Of a stretch of 64,000 bases of DNA, positions 16,229-24,952 are shown piece by piece. Source of the stretch: Kingella pumchi (GTDB taxonomy: Bacteria; Pseudomonadota; Gammaproteobacteria; Burkholderiales; Neisseriaceae); the NCBI RefSeq assembly GCF_022288825.1, contig NZ_JAKOOW010000014.1:333-64332 (forward strand). The letters run 5' to 3'. Both the position numbers and the translations under genes were made by a program. Under the pieces are notes generated by a model. That model saw only the letters and a program-made list of their open reading frames with translations. It was not told where the DNA came from and ran no database searches. The stretch's first letter is position 1. Each line of letters opens with the position of its first letter.

Positions 16229-16249
16229 GTAGGGTGCGCCCCGCGCACC
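16229..16249 (+). repeat. GTAGGGTGCG palindromic repeat, copy 1
   Basis: GTAGGGTGCGCCCCGCGCACC, with GGTGCG and CGCACC pairing as a stem. Two more copies follow (16385-16405 and, inverted, 16473-16492), all in one intergenic gap. This resembles a common Neisseriaceae intergenic repeat. Confidence 0.75.
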
Positions 16250-16384
16250 AACAACAACCGGGCAACACAAACGGCACGCGCTGCCAAACCGTTTCAGGCT
16301 GCCCCATTCAACAAACAGGCAGCCTGAAAAACCGTCTGCCAAACCGTTTTCCAACAGATTTAATGCCCGTATGCCATGCTTTGC

Positions 16385-16405
16385 GTAGGGTGCGCCCCGC
16401 GCACC
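16385..16405 (+). repeat. GTAGGGTGCG palindromic repeat, copy 2
   Basis: Identical in its first 21 bases to the copy at 16229-16249. Confidence 0.75.
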
Positions 16406-16472
16406 GAAACCAAGAAACCGCCGCGCTGCCGAGATACCGTGCGGCAAAACGGCAGAACGATATACGGTGAAT

Positions 16473-16492
16473 GGTGCGCGGTACGCACCCTA
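16473..16492 (-). repeat. GTAGGGTGCG palindromic repeat, copy 3, inverted
   Basis: GGTGCGCGGTACGCACCCTA, the inverse orientation of the two preceding copies, with two changes in the loop. Confidence 0.7.
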
Positions 16493-16500
16493 GCCGTCAA

Positions 16501-16545
16501 AAAAGCAGCCTGAAAACCATAAATTTGGTTTTCAGGCTGCTTTTT
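16501..16545. terminator. Terminator after the SPOR gene
   Basis: AAAAGCAGCCTGAAAACCA pairs with TGGTTTTCAGGCTGCTTTT around an AAATT loop. T-runs occur on both strands. It ends 17 bp from the stop of the SPOR gene. Confidence 0.8.
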
Positions 16546-16561
16546 GCCTTGGCGGCAATAT

Positions 16562-17149
16562 TTAACGGCAGGGGCTGCGGCTTAAACTGCCGTAGCGGCC
16601 GACGATGCCCTGCAGGGCGGCGGCATCTTCGTCGCTTACCGACATAAACAGCACATTCATGCGGGCGGAGCTTTGGCTGTTACCCTCGCCGCCGCCTTCG
16701 ACCACTTGGCGGGTGGCGGCGTGCGGGAAGCGGCCGAGCAGGCCTTTGATGCGGTGGTAGTCGTCTTCCGGCAGGCTGACGCGGGCGGAGCAGGGGCGGT
16801 GCTGGCTGCCCTGGCGGACTTCGCCCTCGGCCTGTTTCTGAGCACGCGGCTGCTGGGTTTTGCCCTCGCGCGGCAGCATCACTACCGGACGGCGCGGCTG
16901 GTTGGGCAGAATGTAGTTTTTGTTCTGGCCGCCGCCGTAGGCGCCCTGGTTGTTGTTTGCCTGCTGCTGGCTGCCGCTGCTGCCGGTGTTGATGATGATC
17001 TGCGGCTGTTGCTGCTGCGGTTGCGGCGGCGCCACAGGCGTGGAAACCGCCTGCTGGGCGGCGGTGTGGCGCTTGAGCATTTTGCCGCCGAGCATGCCGG
17101 CAAAAACAATCAGATTAAGGGCCACCAGGGTGGCAAACAGCCATTTCAT
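16562..17149 (-). CDS. SPOR-domain-like membrane protein
   Basis: A 195-residue protein with one N-terminal membrane helix (WLFATLVALNLIVFAGML), a Q/P/N-rich linker (about 33-110) and a C-terminal domain resembling SPOR (SARVSLPEDDYHRIKGLLGR and MSVSDEDAAALQGIVGRYG). SPOR domains bind denuded peptidoglycan at the division septum, so it may be periplasmic-facing and septal. Its start overlaps the birA-coaX stop by four bases (ATGA), so translation is probably coupled. The SPOR match is by pattern and moderate. Confidence 0.7.
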   Translation of the reverse strand: MKWLFATLVALNLIVFAGMLGGKMLKRHTAAQQAVSTPVAPPQPQQQQPQIIINTGSSGSQQQANNNQGAYGGGQNKNYILPNQPRRPVVMLPREGKTQQPRAQKQAEGEVRQGSQHRPCSARVSLPEDDYHRIKGLLGRFPHAATRQVVEGGGEGNSQSSARMNVLFMSVSDEDAAALQGIVGRYGSLSRSPCR

Positions 17150-18852
17150 GCGTTTTCTATCCAGTTGAGCAGTCCGAAAATCACGAGATTATCTACAATT
17201 TTGACTTGCTTGTCTAAAGTAAATGCCGCCGGCAGCGCCGCGGCGACCTTGGCCGCGCCGCCGCCGGTAATCAAAACGTCCACCGCGCCGCTGCTGCGTG
17301 ATGCCAGCCGCGCGTGCATCAGCATCAGCGCGCCGCATACCGCGTCGATCATGCCGGTGGCGATGGCGTTGGCGGTGGTGGTGGGAAAGGGGTAGTGCTG
17401 GCCGTCGAGGCGGCCGAGCCGGTCGGTTTTGCGGCAGAGCGCTTCTTTCATCAGGTAAAAGCCGGGCATGATGCTGCCGCCCAGATAGTGGTTGTCGGCG
17501 GTGAGCGCGTCGATGGTAACGGCGGTGCCGCAGCTGACGATGACGCAGGCGCGGTCGGTGAAACGGCGGCTGCCCAGCGCATTGAACCAGCGGTCGGGGC
17601 CGTGTTCTTCGGGGCGGCGGTAGTGGTTGGTGATGCCCAGCGCGCGCGGCATCGACGCCAGCCATTCCACCGGCAGGCCGACGGCGCGGGCGGCGGCATC
17701 GCGCTTGTCTTCGCCGCACACCGCCGAGCCGACGATTTTTTCAATGTCTGCGCCGCGCTCCTGCCATTCGCGCTCCAGCTGCGAAAGGTCGCGGTAGGGC
17801 GCGTGGCCGCTGTGGACGATGCGGCCGTTGCGCACCCACGCCCATTTGAGCCGGCTGTTGCCGCCGTCCAGCAGCAGGCATTGCTGCGGCTTGGCCGGCG
17901 CGGCAGCCTGAACAAGCTGCTCCGGCCGGCGCAGGCTGATTTCGCCGCTGTGCACCAGCATCTCGCCGCCCTGCTCCGGCGCCAGCCGCAGCGCGCCGTC
18001 GGCGGCGATGCCCAGTACCCTGCCCTGCGCCACCGTTTCGCCCTCGCGCAGCAGGCAGACTTCGCGGTCTTGGTCGCGGTGGACGGTCTCGTAGGCAGCC
18101 TGAAACGGCGCGAAACCCTCGGCGGCAAAACCTTCCAGCGCCGCGGCCAATTCGTCGAGCAGGCGGTCGGCCAGCGCGGCGGCGGTAATTTTTTTGCCCG
18201 CCAGCGCCTGCACCGAAGCGGCGTTTGCCACTTCCTTGGGCAGCACGAAATTGATGCCGATGCCGATAACGGCGTGGGTCAGGCCGTCGCGGCGCACGCT
18301 TTCGATCAGGATGCCGCCGAGTTTGTCGGTGCCGGACACCAAATCGTTCGGCCATTTGATGGCGGCGGGGCAGCCCAGCGACGCCAGCGCGCGCGCGCAG
18401 GCGAGTGCCGCCAACGGTGCCAGCGCGCCCAGTTCCGCCTGCGTGCGCGCAAAAGTCCAGCCGATGCTGAAAGTCAGGCATTCGCCCATGCGGCTCTGCC
18501 ACGCCCTGCCCTGGCGGCCGCGGCCGCTGCGCTGGTGGTGGGCAGCGACGAAACGGTGGTGGATGTCGCCGCCGGCGCGCACCGCCGCCAGTAGTTCGTC
18601 GTTGGTCGAAGCGGTTTCTTCGAGCACGGCAGCCTGAAAACGCGGATGGCGGTAGTTTTCCGGCAGCAGCGCCAGCGGCCGCACCAGATGCCAGAAGCCG
18701 TCTCGCTGGCGCAGCAGCCCGCGCAGGTGCGCCGGCGCCTGCTGCCACAGCGCGTTGAGCGAAGCGGGCGCATGGCCGGCGGCGCGCGCCAGCTCGGTAA
18801 CGTGGCGCGGTTCGCCGTCGGCCAGCGCGGCAAGCAGTTGGGACAAAGACAT
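17146..18852 (-). CDS. BirA-CoaX fusion (biotin-protein ligase / type III pantothenate kinase)
   Basis: A 568-residue bifunctional protein. Residues about 1-65 are a winged helix; 75-310 are the biotin ligase, with GRGRQGR at 110-116 and KWPND at 166-170; about 320-568 are type III pantothenate kinase, with LLLDGGNSRLKWAWV (phosphate loop) and CGTAVTIDALTADNHYLGG. It loads biotin onto the AccB carrier and phosphorylates pantothenate, the first step to coenzyme A. This fusion is known in Neisseria. The ATG at 18852 follows an AAAGG site and gives a normal BirA N-terminus. The fusion places acetyl-CoA carboxylase biotinylation and CoA supply under one control; accD is elsewhere in the window. 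Confidence 0.95.
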   Translation of the reverse strand: MSLSQLLAALADGEPRHVTELARAAGHAPASLNALWQQAPAHLRGLLRQRDGFWHLVRPLALLPENYRHPRFQAAVLEETASTNDELLAAVRAGGDIHHRFVAAHHQRSGRGRQGRAWQSRMGECLTFSIGWTFARTQAELGALAPLAALACARALASLGCPAAIKWPNDLVSGTDKLGGILIESVRRDGLTHAVIGIGINFVLPKEVANAASVQALAGKKITAAALADRLLDELAAALEGFAAEGFAPFQAAYETVHRDQDREVCLLREGETVAQGRVLGIAADGALRLAPEQGGEMLVHSGEISLRRPEQLVQAAAPAKPQQCLLLDGGNSRLKWAWVRNGRIVHSGHAPYRDLSQLEREWQERGADIEKIVGSAVCGEDKRDAAARAVGLPVEWLASMPRALGITNHYRRPEEHGPDRWFNALGSRRFTDRACVIVSCGTAVTIDALTADNHYLGGSIMPGFYLMKEALCRKTDRLGRLDGQHYPFPTTTANAIATGMIDAVCGALMLMHARLASRSSGAVDVLITGGGAAKVAAALPAAFTLDKQVKIVDNLVIFGLLNWIENA

Positions 18853-18936
18853 CGCAAACCTTTCAGGCAGCCTGAAAAAACGGCGGATTTTACCCCATCC
18901 GGCCGCCGGCGGCGAAAGGGCGGGGCGATACGCGGC

Positions 18937-18995
18937 AAAAAAGCAGCCTGAAAAGCGGTCTGCGCCGGCGCAAACGGTTTTCAGGCTGCTTTTTT
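18937..18995. terminator. Bidirectional terminator at the ppx 3' end
   Basis: AAAAAAGCAGCCTGAAAA and TTTTCAGGCTGCTTTTTT pair perfectly over 18 bp around a 23-base loop with its own CGCCGGCG stem. It abuts the ppx stop codon and lies upstream of birA. Confidence 0.85.
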
Positions 18996-20488
18996 CAGAT
19001 GCCTTCGACGACAAACTCGCGGCCGGCGCGCTGCCATTGTTCGCATTCCTGCGCCAGCGCGGCGGCGGTGAGCGGGTTGTGGGCGAGCCAGCTTTGGGGG
19101 ATTTTCAGGCTGCCGCTGCCGTCGCTGCCGCAGCGCAGCGCGGTGGATTCGGGCAATTCCAGCGGCAGGCGGGCGCGGCAGAACAGCACCGCCAGCCGCA
19201 GGGCGAGCACGGCGTTCCACAGCATGGCGTCGCCGCTGCCGATGCTGTCGGTCATTTTTTTCAGATCGCCGCGCTGGCCGAGCACCAGCGTGGACAGCAA
19301 TTCCTGCTCGGAGCGCGAAAAGCCGGGCATGTCGGCCTGGGCGAGAATGTAGGCGCCGTGCTTGTGGTAGGCGGTGTGGGCGATGTCGGTGCCGATTTCG
19401 TGCAGCATCGCCGCCCAGCGCAGGTATTCGCTCCAGCGGGCGACTTCGGCGGTGGCGGCGCGCTGGGCCAGGCTGTGCAGAAACAGGCCGGCGATTTTCG
19501 CCACGCGGGCGGCCTGGTTTTTGCTGACATGGTAGCGTTCTTGGAAGCGCACGGCGGTTTCTTCGCGCAAATCCTGCTCGAGACCGCGGCCGATAAAGTC
19601 GTAAAACACGCCGTCGCGCAGGGCGGCTTCGGTGAACTTCATCGAACGGACTTCCAGCTCTTCAAACACCGCCATCATTACCGCCAGCCCGCCGGCAAAC
19701 ACTTCGACGCGCTCGCTTTTGAGCCCTTTGAGCCGGGCTTTTTTCACGCTGCCGGCGTCGATGATTTTTTCGGCGGTTTTGCGCATTGCTTCCAGCGTGA
19801 TTTCTTCGCCCCAGCCCTGTTCGGCAATCACGTTGCAGATGGATTTGGCGCTGCCGGAAGTGCCCAAGGCCACATCCCAGCCGCTGCGGCGGTAGTTTTT
19901 GCTGATGCGCTGGATTTCGCTGCGGGCAGCATTGATGGCAGCCTGAAAGTTTTTGGCGGCGGCTTTGCCGTCGAAAAAGCGCAGCGAATAGGTTACGCAG
20001 CCCAAAGGCAGGCTTTCGGTCTGCTCGGGAGACAGGCCGCGGCCGATGATGAATTCGGTGGAACCGCCGCCGATATCGACCACCAGCATTTTGTTGCCGC
20101 CGGCCGGATAGGTGTGCACCACGCCGGCGTAAATCAGCCGAGCTTCTTCGCGGCCGGCGATGACTTCGATGGGAAAGCCCAGCGCGCGTTCGGCCTCGGG
20201 CAGAAAGTCGGCGATGTTTTTGGCAACGCGGAAGGTGTTGGTGGCCACCGCCCGTACCTGCTCAGGCTCGAAGCCGCGCAGGCGCTCGCCAAACTGCGCC
20301 AGACATTCCAGCGCCCGCTGCCGCGAGCTTTGGTCCAGGTTTTTCTGGCTGTCCAGGCCGGCGGCCAGCCGCACCATCTGTTTGATGTTTTCGATGATTT
20401 GCAGCTGGCCGTTGTGGTTTTGGCAGATCTGCAGGCGGAAGCTGTTGGAACCCAAATCGACAACGGCAAGCGTGGGAAGCGTATTCAT
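18995..20488 (-). CDS. ppx: Exopolyphosphatase, Ppx/GppA family
   Basis: A 497-residue enzyme that hydrolyses long polyphosphate, and possibly pppGpp, in the cytoplasm. VVDLGSNSFRLQI near residue 9-21 is the phosphate-binding loop 1, VVDIGGGSTEFIIG near 145 is loop 2, and GREEARLIYAGV carries the catalytic Glu. The C-terminal half is the HD-type helical domain of longer family members. Length fits Ppx. No strong ribosome site precedes the ATG at 20488. The terminator at 18937-18995 abuts its stop. Confidence 0.93.
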   Translation of the reverse strand: MNTLPTLAVVDLGSNSFRLQICQNHNGQLQIIENIKQMVRLAAGLDSQKNLDQSSRQRALECLAQFGERLRGFEPEQVRAVATNTFRVAKNIADFLPEAERALGFPIEVIAGREEARLIYAGVVHTYPAGGNKMLVVDIGGGSTEFIIGRGLSPEQTESLPLGCVTYSLRFFDGKAAAKNFQAAINAARSEIQRISKNYRRSGWDVALGTSGSAKSICNVIAEQGWGEEITLEAMRKTAEKIIDAGSVKKARLKGLKSERVEVFAGGLAVMMAVFEELEVRSMKFTEAALRDGVFYDFIGRGLEQDLREETAVRFQERYHVSKNQAARVAKIAGLFLHSLAQRAATAEVARWSEYLRWAAMLHEIGTDIAHTAYHKHGAYILAQADMPGFSRSEQELLSTLVLGQRGDLKKMTDSIGSGDAMLWNAVLALRLAVLFCRARLPLELPESTALRCGSDGSGSLKIPQSWLAHNPLTAAALAQECEQWQRAGREFVVEGI

Positions 20489-20701
20489 ATCGGTCGCGGC
20501 GGTAAAAAAGCGGGCATCTTAGGGCATCGCGCCGATTCCGACAATCCGCCTGCCCCAGCGGCGCTTTCAGGCTGCCTGCACGGCTGGCGGCCAAGGCACA
20601 GACGGCGGCGCTGCGGCGGCGGCCGTTTGCGCGTTACAATGCCGCCGTTTTTTCAGGCAGCCTGAAAAGCCGACCCCGCCCCAAAACAAGGAAACCCCGC
20701 C

Positions 20702-21106
20702 ATGAACACCTGCCCGCTGTGCCGCGCCGAAAACGAAAACGTGCTGTGGCAAAACGAAAACCTGCGCATCATCGCCGCCGAAGAAAGCAATATTCCCGCC
20801 GTCTGCCGCGTTATCTGGCACGGCCACACCGCCGAAATGAGCGATCTGCCGCCGGATGCGCGCGTCGAGCTGATGGACGCCGTGTGGCGCACCGAAGCGG
20901 CGATGCGCGCGGTGCTCAACCCCGACAAAATCAATCTCGCCAGCCTGGGCAATATGGTGCCGCACCTGCACTGGCACGTTATCGCCCGCTTTCGCGACGA
21001 CGCCTGCTTCCCCGCGCCGGTATGGGCGCCGCCGGTGCGCCGTCCGTCTTTCAGGCTGCCTGAAAACTGGATCGAAGCGGTCAAAACCCGTCTGGCGGCA
21101 GCCTGA
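20702..21106 (+). CDS. HIT-family nucleotide hydrolase
   Basis: A 134-residue histidine-triad protein. PHLHWHVIARF holds the H-x-H-x-H catalytic triad, and CPLC near the N-terminus may bind zinc. The family cuts nucleotide phosphoramidates or dinucleoside polyphosphates. AAGGAAA precedes the ATG, and a TACAAT -10-like hexamer lies at 20635-20640. Uptake sequences encode the FRLPENW segment and part of the C-terminus. The LD-carboxypeptidase gene follows after 67 bp with its own -10 box. Confidence 0.9.
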   Translation: MNTCPLCRAENENVLWQNENLRIIAAEESNIPAVCRVIWHGHTAEMSDLPPDARVELMDAVWRTEAAMRAVLNPDKINLASLGNMVPHLHWHVIARFRDDACFPAPVWAPPVRRPSFRLPENWIEAVKTRLAAA

Positions 21107-21131
21107 AAAGCAGCCTGAAAAACGTATCGGC

Positions 21132-21143
21132 TATAATGCCGCC
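21132..21143 (+). promoter_or_regulatory. -10 box of the LD-carboxypeptidase gene (TATAAT-GCCGCC)
   Basis: TATAAT at 21132-21137 is followed directly by GCCGCC. The same arrangement recurs upstream of the HIT gene (20635), the 119-residue protein (27570) and folD (62535). No consensus -35 box is visible; uptake sequences occupy that position. Confidence 0.55.
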
Positions 21144-21173
21144 GTTTTCCGACTACTCGCACAAGGAGCCGCG

Positions 21174-22403
21174 ATGACTTCCCACCTTTCCCGCCGCCGC
21201 CTGCTGCAGGCTTCGCTGGCCGCTGCCGGCAGCAGCCTGCTGGCCGCCTGCGGCAGCAGCAACCCGCCGCAAACGCCCGCCCAACCTGCCAAGAAGCCCG
21301 ACATGAACACCCAGCCGCAACCGCAACCCGCCGCCCCCGTCCGCGCCGGCGACAACACCCTGCGCATCTTTGCCTGCTCCGGCTTTGCCGAAGACGCGGT
21401 GCGCGTCGAAACCGGCATCACCCGCCTGAGCGCCGCCGGCTTCCAAGTCGAAAACCGCCAGGCCGGCTACCGCCGCTTCCAGCGCTTTGCCGGCAGCGAC
21501 GCCGAGCGCATCGCCGACTTCCAAGACATCGCCGCCGGCAAAGCCGCCGCCCCCAAAGTGCTGATGGGGCTGCGCGGCGGCTACGGCGCCGTGCGCCTGC
21601 TGCCACACATCGACTGGGGACGGCTCGGCGCCAAAATGCAGGAGCGCCAAACCCTGCTCTTCGGCTTCAGCGACGTTACCGCCATCCAAATGGCGCTCTT
21701 GGCGCAAACCGGCCACCCCAGCTTCGCCGGCCCGATGCTCTACAGCGAATTCGGCAAAGCCCAGCCCAGCACCTACACCATGGACAGCTTTATCCGCGCC
21801 ACCACCGCGCCGCAGTACGACATCACCGTTTCCGCCTTCCAAAGCAGCCGCGTGCGCCCCGCCGAAGGCATGGTATGGGGCGGCAACCTCAGCGTGCTCG
21901 CCTCGCTGGCCGGCAGCGCCTATATGCCCAAAGTCAAAGGCGGCATTCTCTTTATTGAAGACGTGGCCGAGCAGCCCTACCGCATCGAGCGCATGCTGCA
22001 CACCCTCTATCTGGCCGGCATCCTCCAGCAGCAGCAGGCGCTGGTATTGGGCGACTTCCGCATGGGCAACATCCGCGACAGCTACGATGCGGGCTACAAC
22101 CTGACCAGCGTTGCCCAAAGCGTTTCCCGTGCCGCCGGCATTCCCGTGCTGATGAACTTCCCCTTCGGCCACATCACCAACAAAGCCACCTTCCCGCTCG
22201 GCGCCCGCGGCCGTTTGAGCGAAGCCGACAACGGCGGCTACCGCATCACCTTCAGCGGCTACCCCACCCTCAACCCCGCCGCGCTCAACCTGTCCGCCCT
22301 GTTGCCGCCGCCGCCCGAATTGGAAAACGGCATCTTCGGCAGCGCCCCCGCCGGCAACGGCAACGGCAGCACCACCGGCAGCGAAAGCGACGGCGAACAG
22401 TAA
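21174..22403 (+). CDS. L,D-carboxypeptidase, peptidase family S66, lipoprotein
   Basis: A 409-residue enzyme that would remove the terminal D-Ala from murein tetrapeptides. The N-terminus has SRRRLLQAS followed by a lipobox SLLAAC with Cys26, so it is a lipoprotein, possibly Tat-exported. GLRGGYGAVRLLPHIDW and GFSDVTAIQ (serine nucleophile) are S66 signatures, with WGGNLSVLASL and FGHITNKATFPLG supplying the rest of the site. Gonococcal LdcA is a periplasmic relative. A P/Q-rich linker (about 30-60) follows the lipid anchor and a G/S/N-rich tail ends the protein. AAGGAG precedes the ATG. Confidence 0.92.
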   Translation: MTSHLSRRRLLQASLAAAGSSLLAACGSSNPPQTPAQPAKKPDMNTQPQPQPAAPVRAGDNTLRIFACSGFAEDAVRVETGITRLSAAGFQVENRQAGYRRFQRFAGSDAERIADFQDIAAGKAAAPKVLMGLRGGYGAVRLLPHIDWGRLGAKMQERQTLLFGFSDVTAIQMALLAQTGHPSFAGPMLYSEFGKAQPSTYTMDSFIRATTAPQYDITVSAFQSSRVRPAEGMVWGGNLSVLASLAGSAYMPKVKGGILFIEDVAEQPYRIERMLHTLYLAGILQQQQALVLGDFRMGNIRDSYDAGYNLTSVAQSVSRAAGIPVLMNFPFGHITNKATFPLGARGRLSEADNGGYRITFSGYPTLNPAALNLSALLPPPPELENGIFGSAPAGNGNGSTTGSESDGEQ

Positions 22404-22427
22404 GCCCGCCCCGCCCAAGCAGCCTGA

Positions 22428-22476
22428 AAAAAGGCAGCCTGAAAACCCGATTAAGGTTTCCAGGCTGCCTTTGTTT
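22428..22476 (+). terminator. Terminator after the LD-carboxypeptidase
   Basis: AAAGGCAGCCTGAAAACC pairs with GGTTTCCAGGCTGCCTTT (one mismatch) and is followed by GTTTT. It lies 26 bp after the stop. Confidence 0.75.
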
Positions 22477-22530
22477 TAGGCTTTCGGCTTTTCAGGCTGC
22501 TTTTCCAACCCGCATGCCGCGCGGTCAAAA

Positions 22531-23514
22531 TCAGCTTTCAGGCTGCCCGCAGGACAAATCCTTTTCGTCCAGCACCTGCCGCACGCGCCAGCCGCGGCGC
22601 TCCAGGCTCTGCAGCAGGCCGTCGCGGCCGAACAGATGGGCGGTGCCGACGGCAACGGTATGGCTCTCCCGCGGCAGCAGGATGTCGAGCCGCTCCAGCC
22701 AGATGCGGTTGCGGCCGGCGAGCATTTCCTCGGCGCCGTGATGGCGCCAAAACGCCCGATCGGCACGGCTCAGGCGGCGGCTGGTGCGGTTGCTGCGGTC
22801 GGGATCGAGCAAGGGCAGCAGCTGCCGCACGCGGCCGCCGTAATAGGCATCGAGCACGGCGCGGATTTCGCGGCGGCCTTCCGCGGCTTCGTCCATCTGC
22901 GCGTCAAGCAGGCGGCCGACCTTGTCGGCAGGCAGGCGGTGCAGCAGTTTCAGCACGTCGGCCTCGCTCTCTAGCGCCAAAAACTCCTTGTCCAGCCGCC
23001 GCGCTTCGCCCGCCATCAGCACATCGATACCGTTTCCATAACCATAGCCCTCGGGCAGCAGCAGCAAGGAAAAGAAAAAGCCGGCCACCCCGGGCGCGGT
23101 TTTGCTTTCGGGCTGCAGTACGGAAGCGGCGGCGGCATGGCTGCCCGGCTGCACGAAACTGCGCACCCGCGCCATGCGTTTGGCGCCGAGCGTGGCAGAC
23201 AGCGGCTCGTCCGCATGCAGCATCGAAGCGATCAGCTGCTGCTCGGCGGGATAGCGCCTGCGGTATGAAGGCGGCAGTATGCCGGTGTTTTCCACCACCA
23301 GCACCCGGCTGCGCGCCAAAGCAGCCTGAAACAACGGCGGCAGCTTGTTCCCGTCTTTGCCGACATGAACGGTGCCCGCCAGATAGCTGACCGGCGCGCC
23401 GTCGCGGGTGGCGCACCACAAAAAACTGCCGTCGCGCACGCTGTCGGCGGCAGCGGCAAACGGCAGCAGCAGGCAGGCAAAAAAACAGGTAAAGCGGGAA
23501 AAAACAGCAGACAT
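22531..23514 (-). CDS. TraB/GumN-family exported protein
   Basis: A 327-residue protein with a signal peptide ending FAAAADS. YLAGTVHVG near residue 44 and VGTAHLFGRDGLLQSLE near the C-terminus are the paired G-T-x-H motifs of the TraB/GumN/TIKI family, proposed to be metal-dependent proteases. It would act in the periplasm; no substrate is known. AAGGAG precedes the ATG. It converges with the LD-carboxypeptidase gene and is divergent from the EamA transporter. Confidence 0.85.
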   Translation of the reverse strand: MSAVFSRFTCFFACLLLPFAAAADSVRDGSFLWCATRDGAPVSYLAGTVHVGKDGNKLPPLFQAALARSRVLVVENTGILPPSYRRRYPAEQQLIASMLHADEPLSATLGAKRMARVRSFVQPGSHAAAASVLQPESKTAPGVAGFFFSLLLLPEGYGYGNGIDVLMAGEARRLDKEFLALESEADVLKLLHRLPADKVGRLLDAQMDEAAEGRREIRAVLDAYYGGRVRQLLPLLDPDRSNRTSRRLSRADRAFWRHHGAEEMLAGRNRIWLERLDILLPRESHTVAVGTAHLFGRDGLLQSLERRGWRVRQVLDEKDLSCGQPES

Positions 23515-23732
23515 ACCGTCTCCTTATGGGGTGTTGATATTCGGATTTCGCCGCGAGTTTTGCATCAGAAAACGCCAGCCCGCGCCGCAAACGGCGGACA
23601 GCAAAACAGACCATCGGGCAGCCTGAAAGCGTAAATACCACGCCTGCTGCCGCGCCACAAGCGCCGCCGGCTCCGCCCAAGCCGGCCGAACAGGCGTATT
23701 ATCGCGTTTTTTGTTTGGCAAACGGGGCGCAC

Positions 23733-24623
23733 ATGCATTCTTACCGCGGCGAATGGCTGCTGCTTTCGGTGTCGCTGATGGCGGCGGCCGGCTGGTTCGT
23801 ATCGAAAAACGTGATTGCCGGCCTGCCGCCGGCGGCGTTTCTCGGCATCCGTTTCAGCGCGGCGGCCTTATTGTTCCTGCCCTTCGCCCTACCGGCGCTG
23901 CGGACGATGGACGCCGGCCAATGGCGGCGCGCCGGCGCGGTGGGGCTGGCGTTTTTTCTCAATATTTTTTTGTGGCTGATGGGCGTGGCGCACAGCCGCT
24001 ATTTCGGCAGCGGCGCCTTTGTGTTCAGCCTGTCGATGCTGGCGGCGCCCCTGCTCTCATGGCTGCTGTTCCGCCACCGTCCGCCGCGGGTGTTTTGGCT
24101 GTCGCTGCTGCCGGCGGCGGCGGGGCTGTATCTGCTCACCGGCGGCAAAGGCGGCAGTTTCGATACCGGCAGCCTGTTTTTCGCCATATCGGCGCTGGCG
24201 GCAGCGCTCTTTTTCGTGCTCAACAACCAGTTTGCCAAGCATATTCCGGTGCTGGCGCTGACCACCGTGCAGATGGCAGCGGCAGGTATTTTGTGCGGCG
24301 CCTACTCGCTGGCGTTCGAGCATTGGCCGCCGCAGGTGGCAAGCGTGGTGTGGGCGTGGCTGGCACTGTGCATCGTGGTGCTGACCAATCTGCGCTTTCT
24401 GGTGCAAACCTACGCGCAAAAGCTGTGCCAAATCGGCAGCGCCGCGCTGATTATGGTACTGGAACCGGTGTGGACGCTGCTGCTGAGCGTGTGGCTGCTG
24501 AACGAAACCGTCGGCGCCGCCAAAGCCGCCGGCTGCACGCTGATTCTGGCGGCGCTGGTAATTTACCGGCTGCCGCTGCTGTGGCAGCAGCGGAAAACGG
24601 CTAAAGCCGGCAAGGCAGCCTGA
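23733..24623 (+). CDS. EamA/DMT-family inner-membrane transporter
   Basis: A 296-residue protein with about ten hydrophobic helices in two five-helix EamA repeats (about 8-138 and 150-290). The second repeat ends in the typical LEPVWTLLLSVWLLNETV. Family members export amino acids or small metabolites; the substrate is not predictable. The ATG at 23733 is preferred to a TTG at 23715. It shares a 218-bp region with the divergent TraB/GumN gene. Confidence 0.9.
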   Translation: MHSYRGEWLLLSVSLMAAAGWFVSKNVIAGLPPAAFLGIRFSAAALLFLPFALPALRTMDAGQWRRAGAVGLAFFLNIFLWLMGVAHSRYFGSGAFVFSLSMLAAPLLSWLLFRHRPPRVFWLSLLPAAAGLYLLTGGKGGSFDTGSLFFAISALAAALFFVLNNQFAKHIPVLALTTVQMAAAGILCGAYSLAFEHWPPQVASVVWAWLALCIVVLTNLRFLVQTYAQKLCQIGSAALIMVLEPVWTLLLSVWLLNETVGAAKAAGCTLILAALVIYRLPLLWQQRKTAKAGKAA

Positions 24624-24813
24624 AAGTCCAAAGTATCCAAACTGCCAATTTTGCCGCGAACCTCACTCCCTCCCCTGCGAGCGGGAGAGGGAATGCGGTG
24701 GCTGATGCGTTTTAGCAGCCGGCTTGGCTTGTCAAAACCAATATTTTCGGCATGTAAAGATTTATCGGGTCGCAACCTAAGTTACCTTTTTTCAGGCTGC
24801 CTGAAAGTCCCAA

Positions 24814-24825
24814 AGGCTACCTGAA
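24814..24825 (+). repeat. AG-eikDUS-like uptake sequence
   Basis: AGGCTACCTGAA matches the dialect I recall for Eikenella and differs by one base from the resident form's relatives. It is the only exact copy I noticed. Confidence 0.7.
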
Positions 24826-24883
24826 AACCTTTCCGCCGCCTGTATTCGTACTTGGCAAACGCAAAAGCAGCCTGAAAGCGAAA

Positions 24884-24924
24884 AAGCAGCCTGAAAACCG
24901 TGCAAACGGTTTTCAGGCTGCTTT
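24884..24924. terminator. Terminator after ppsA
   Basis: AAGCAGCCTGAAAACCG pairs with CGGTTTTCAGGCTGCTT around a TGCAAA loop. On the minus strand the stem is followed by a T-run (complement of 24881-24885). It lies 29 bp after the ppsA stop. Confidence 0.8.
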
Positions 24925-24952
24925 GGTTTGGCTTTTCAGGCTGCCTGAAGCA

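Larger units (their letters stand above)
16120..16561. other. Repeat-rich intergenic region
   Basis: No gene is seen in this 442-bp gap. It holds a copy of the 42-bp repeat (16131-16171), three copies of a GGTGCGC repeat, several uptake sequences and the terminator of the SPOR gene at its right end. The genes on both sides converge here. Confidence 0.7.
24624..24952. other. Repeat-rich intergenic region before ppsA 3' end
   Basis: No gene is seen. It holds a CTCCCCTGCGAGCGGGAGAG hairpin repeat (24663-24693), a segment at about 24733-24785 resembling one at 49720-49785 (AAAGAT-x-TAT followed by GGGTCGC), an Eikenella-type uptake sequence (24814-24825) and several resident copies. Confidence 0.6.

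Noticed and set aside
18755..20665. Plus-strand open frame of 636 codons
   Set aside because: It mirrors ppx and the birA 5' end; composition is that of an antisense shadow and it crosses a bidirectional terminator.
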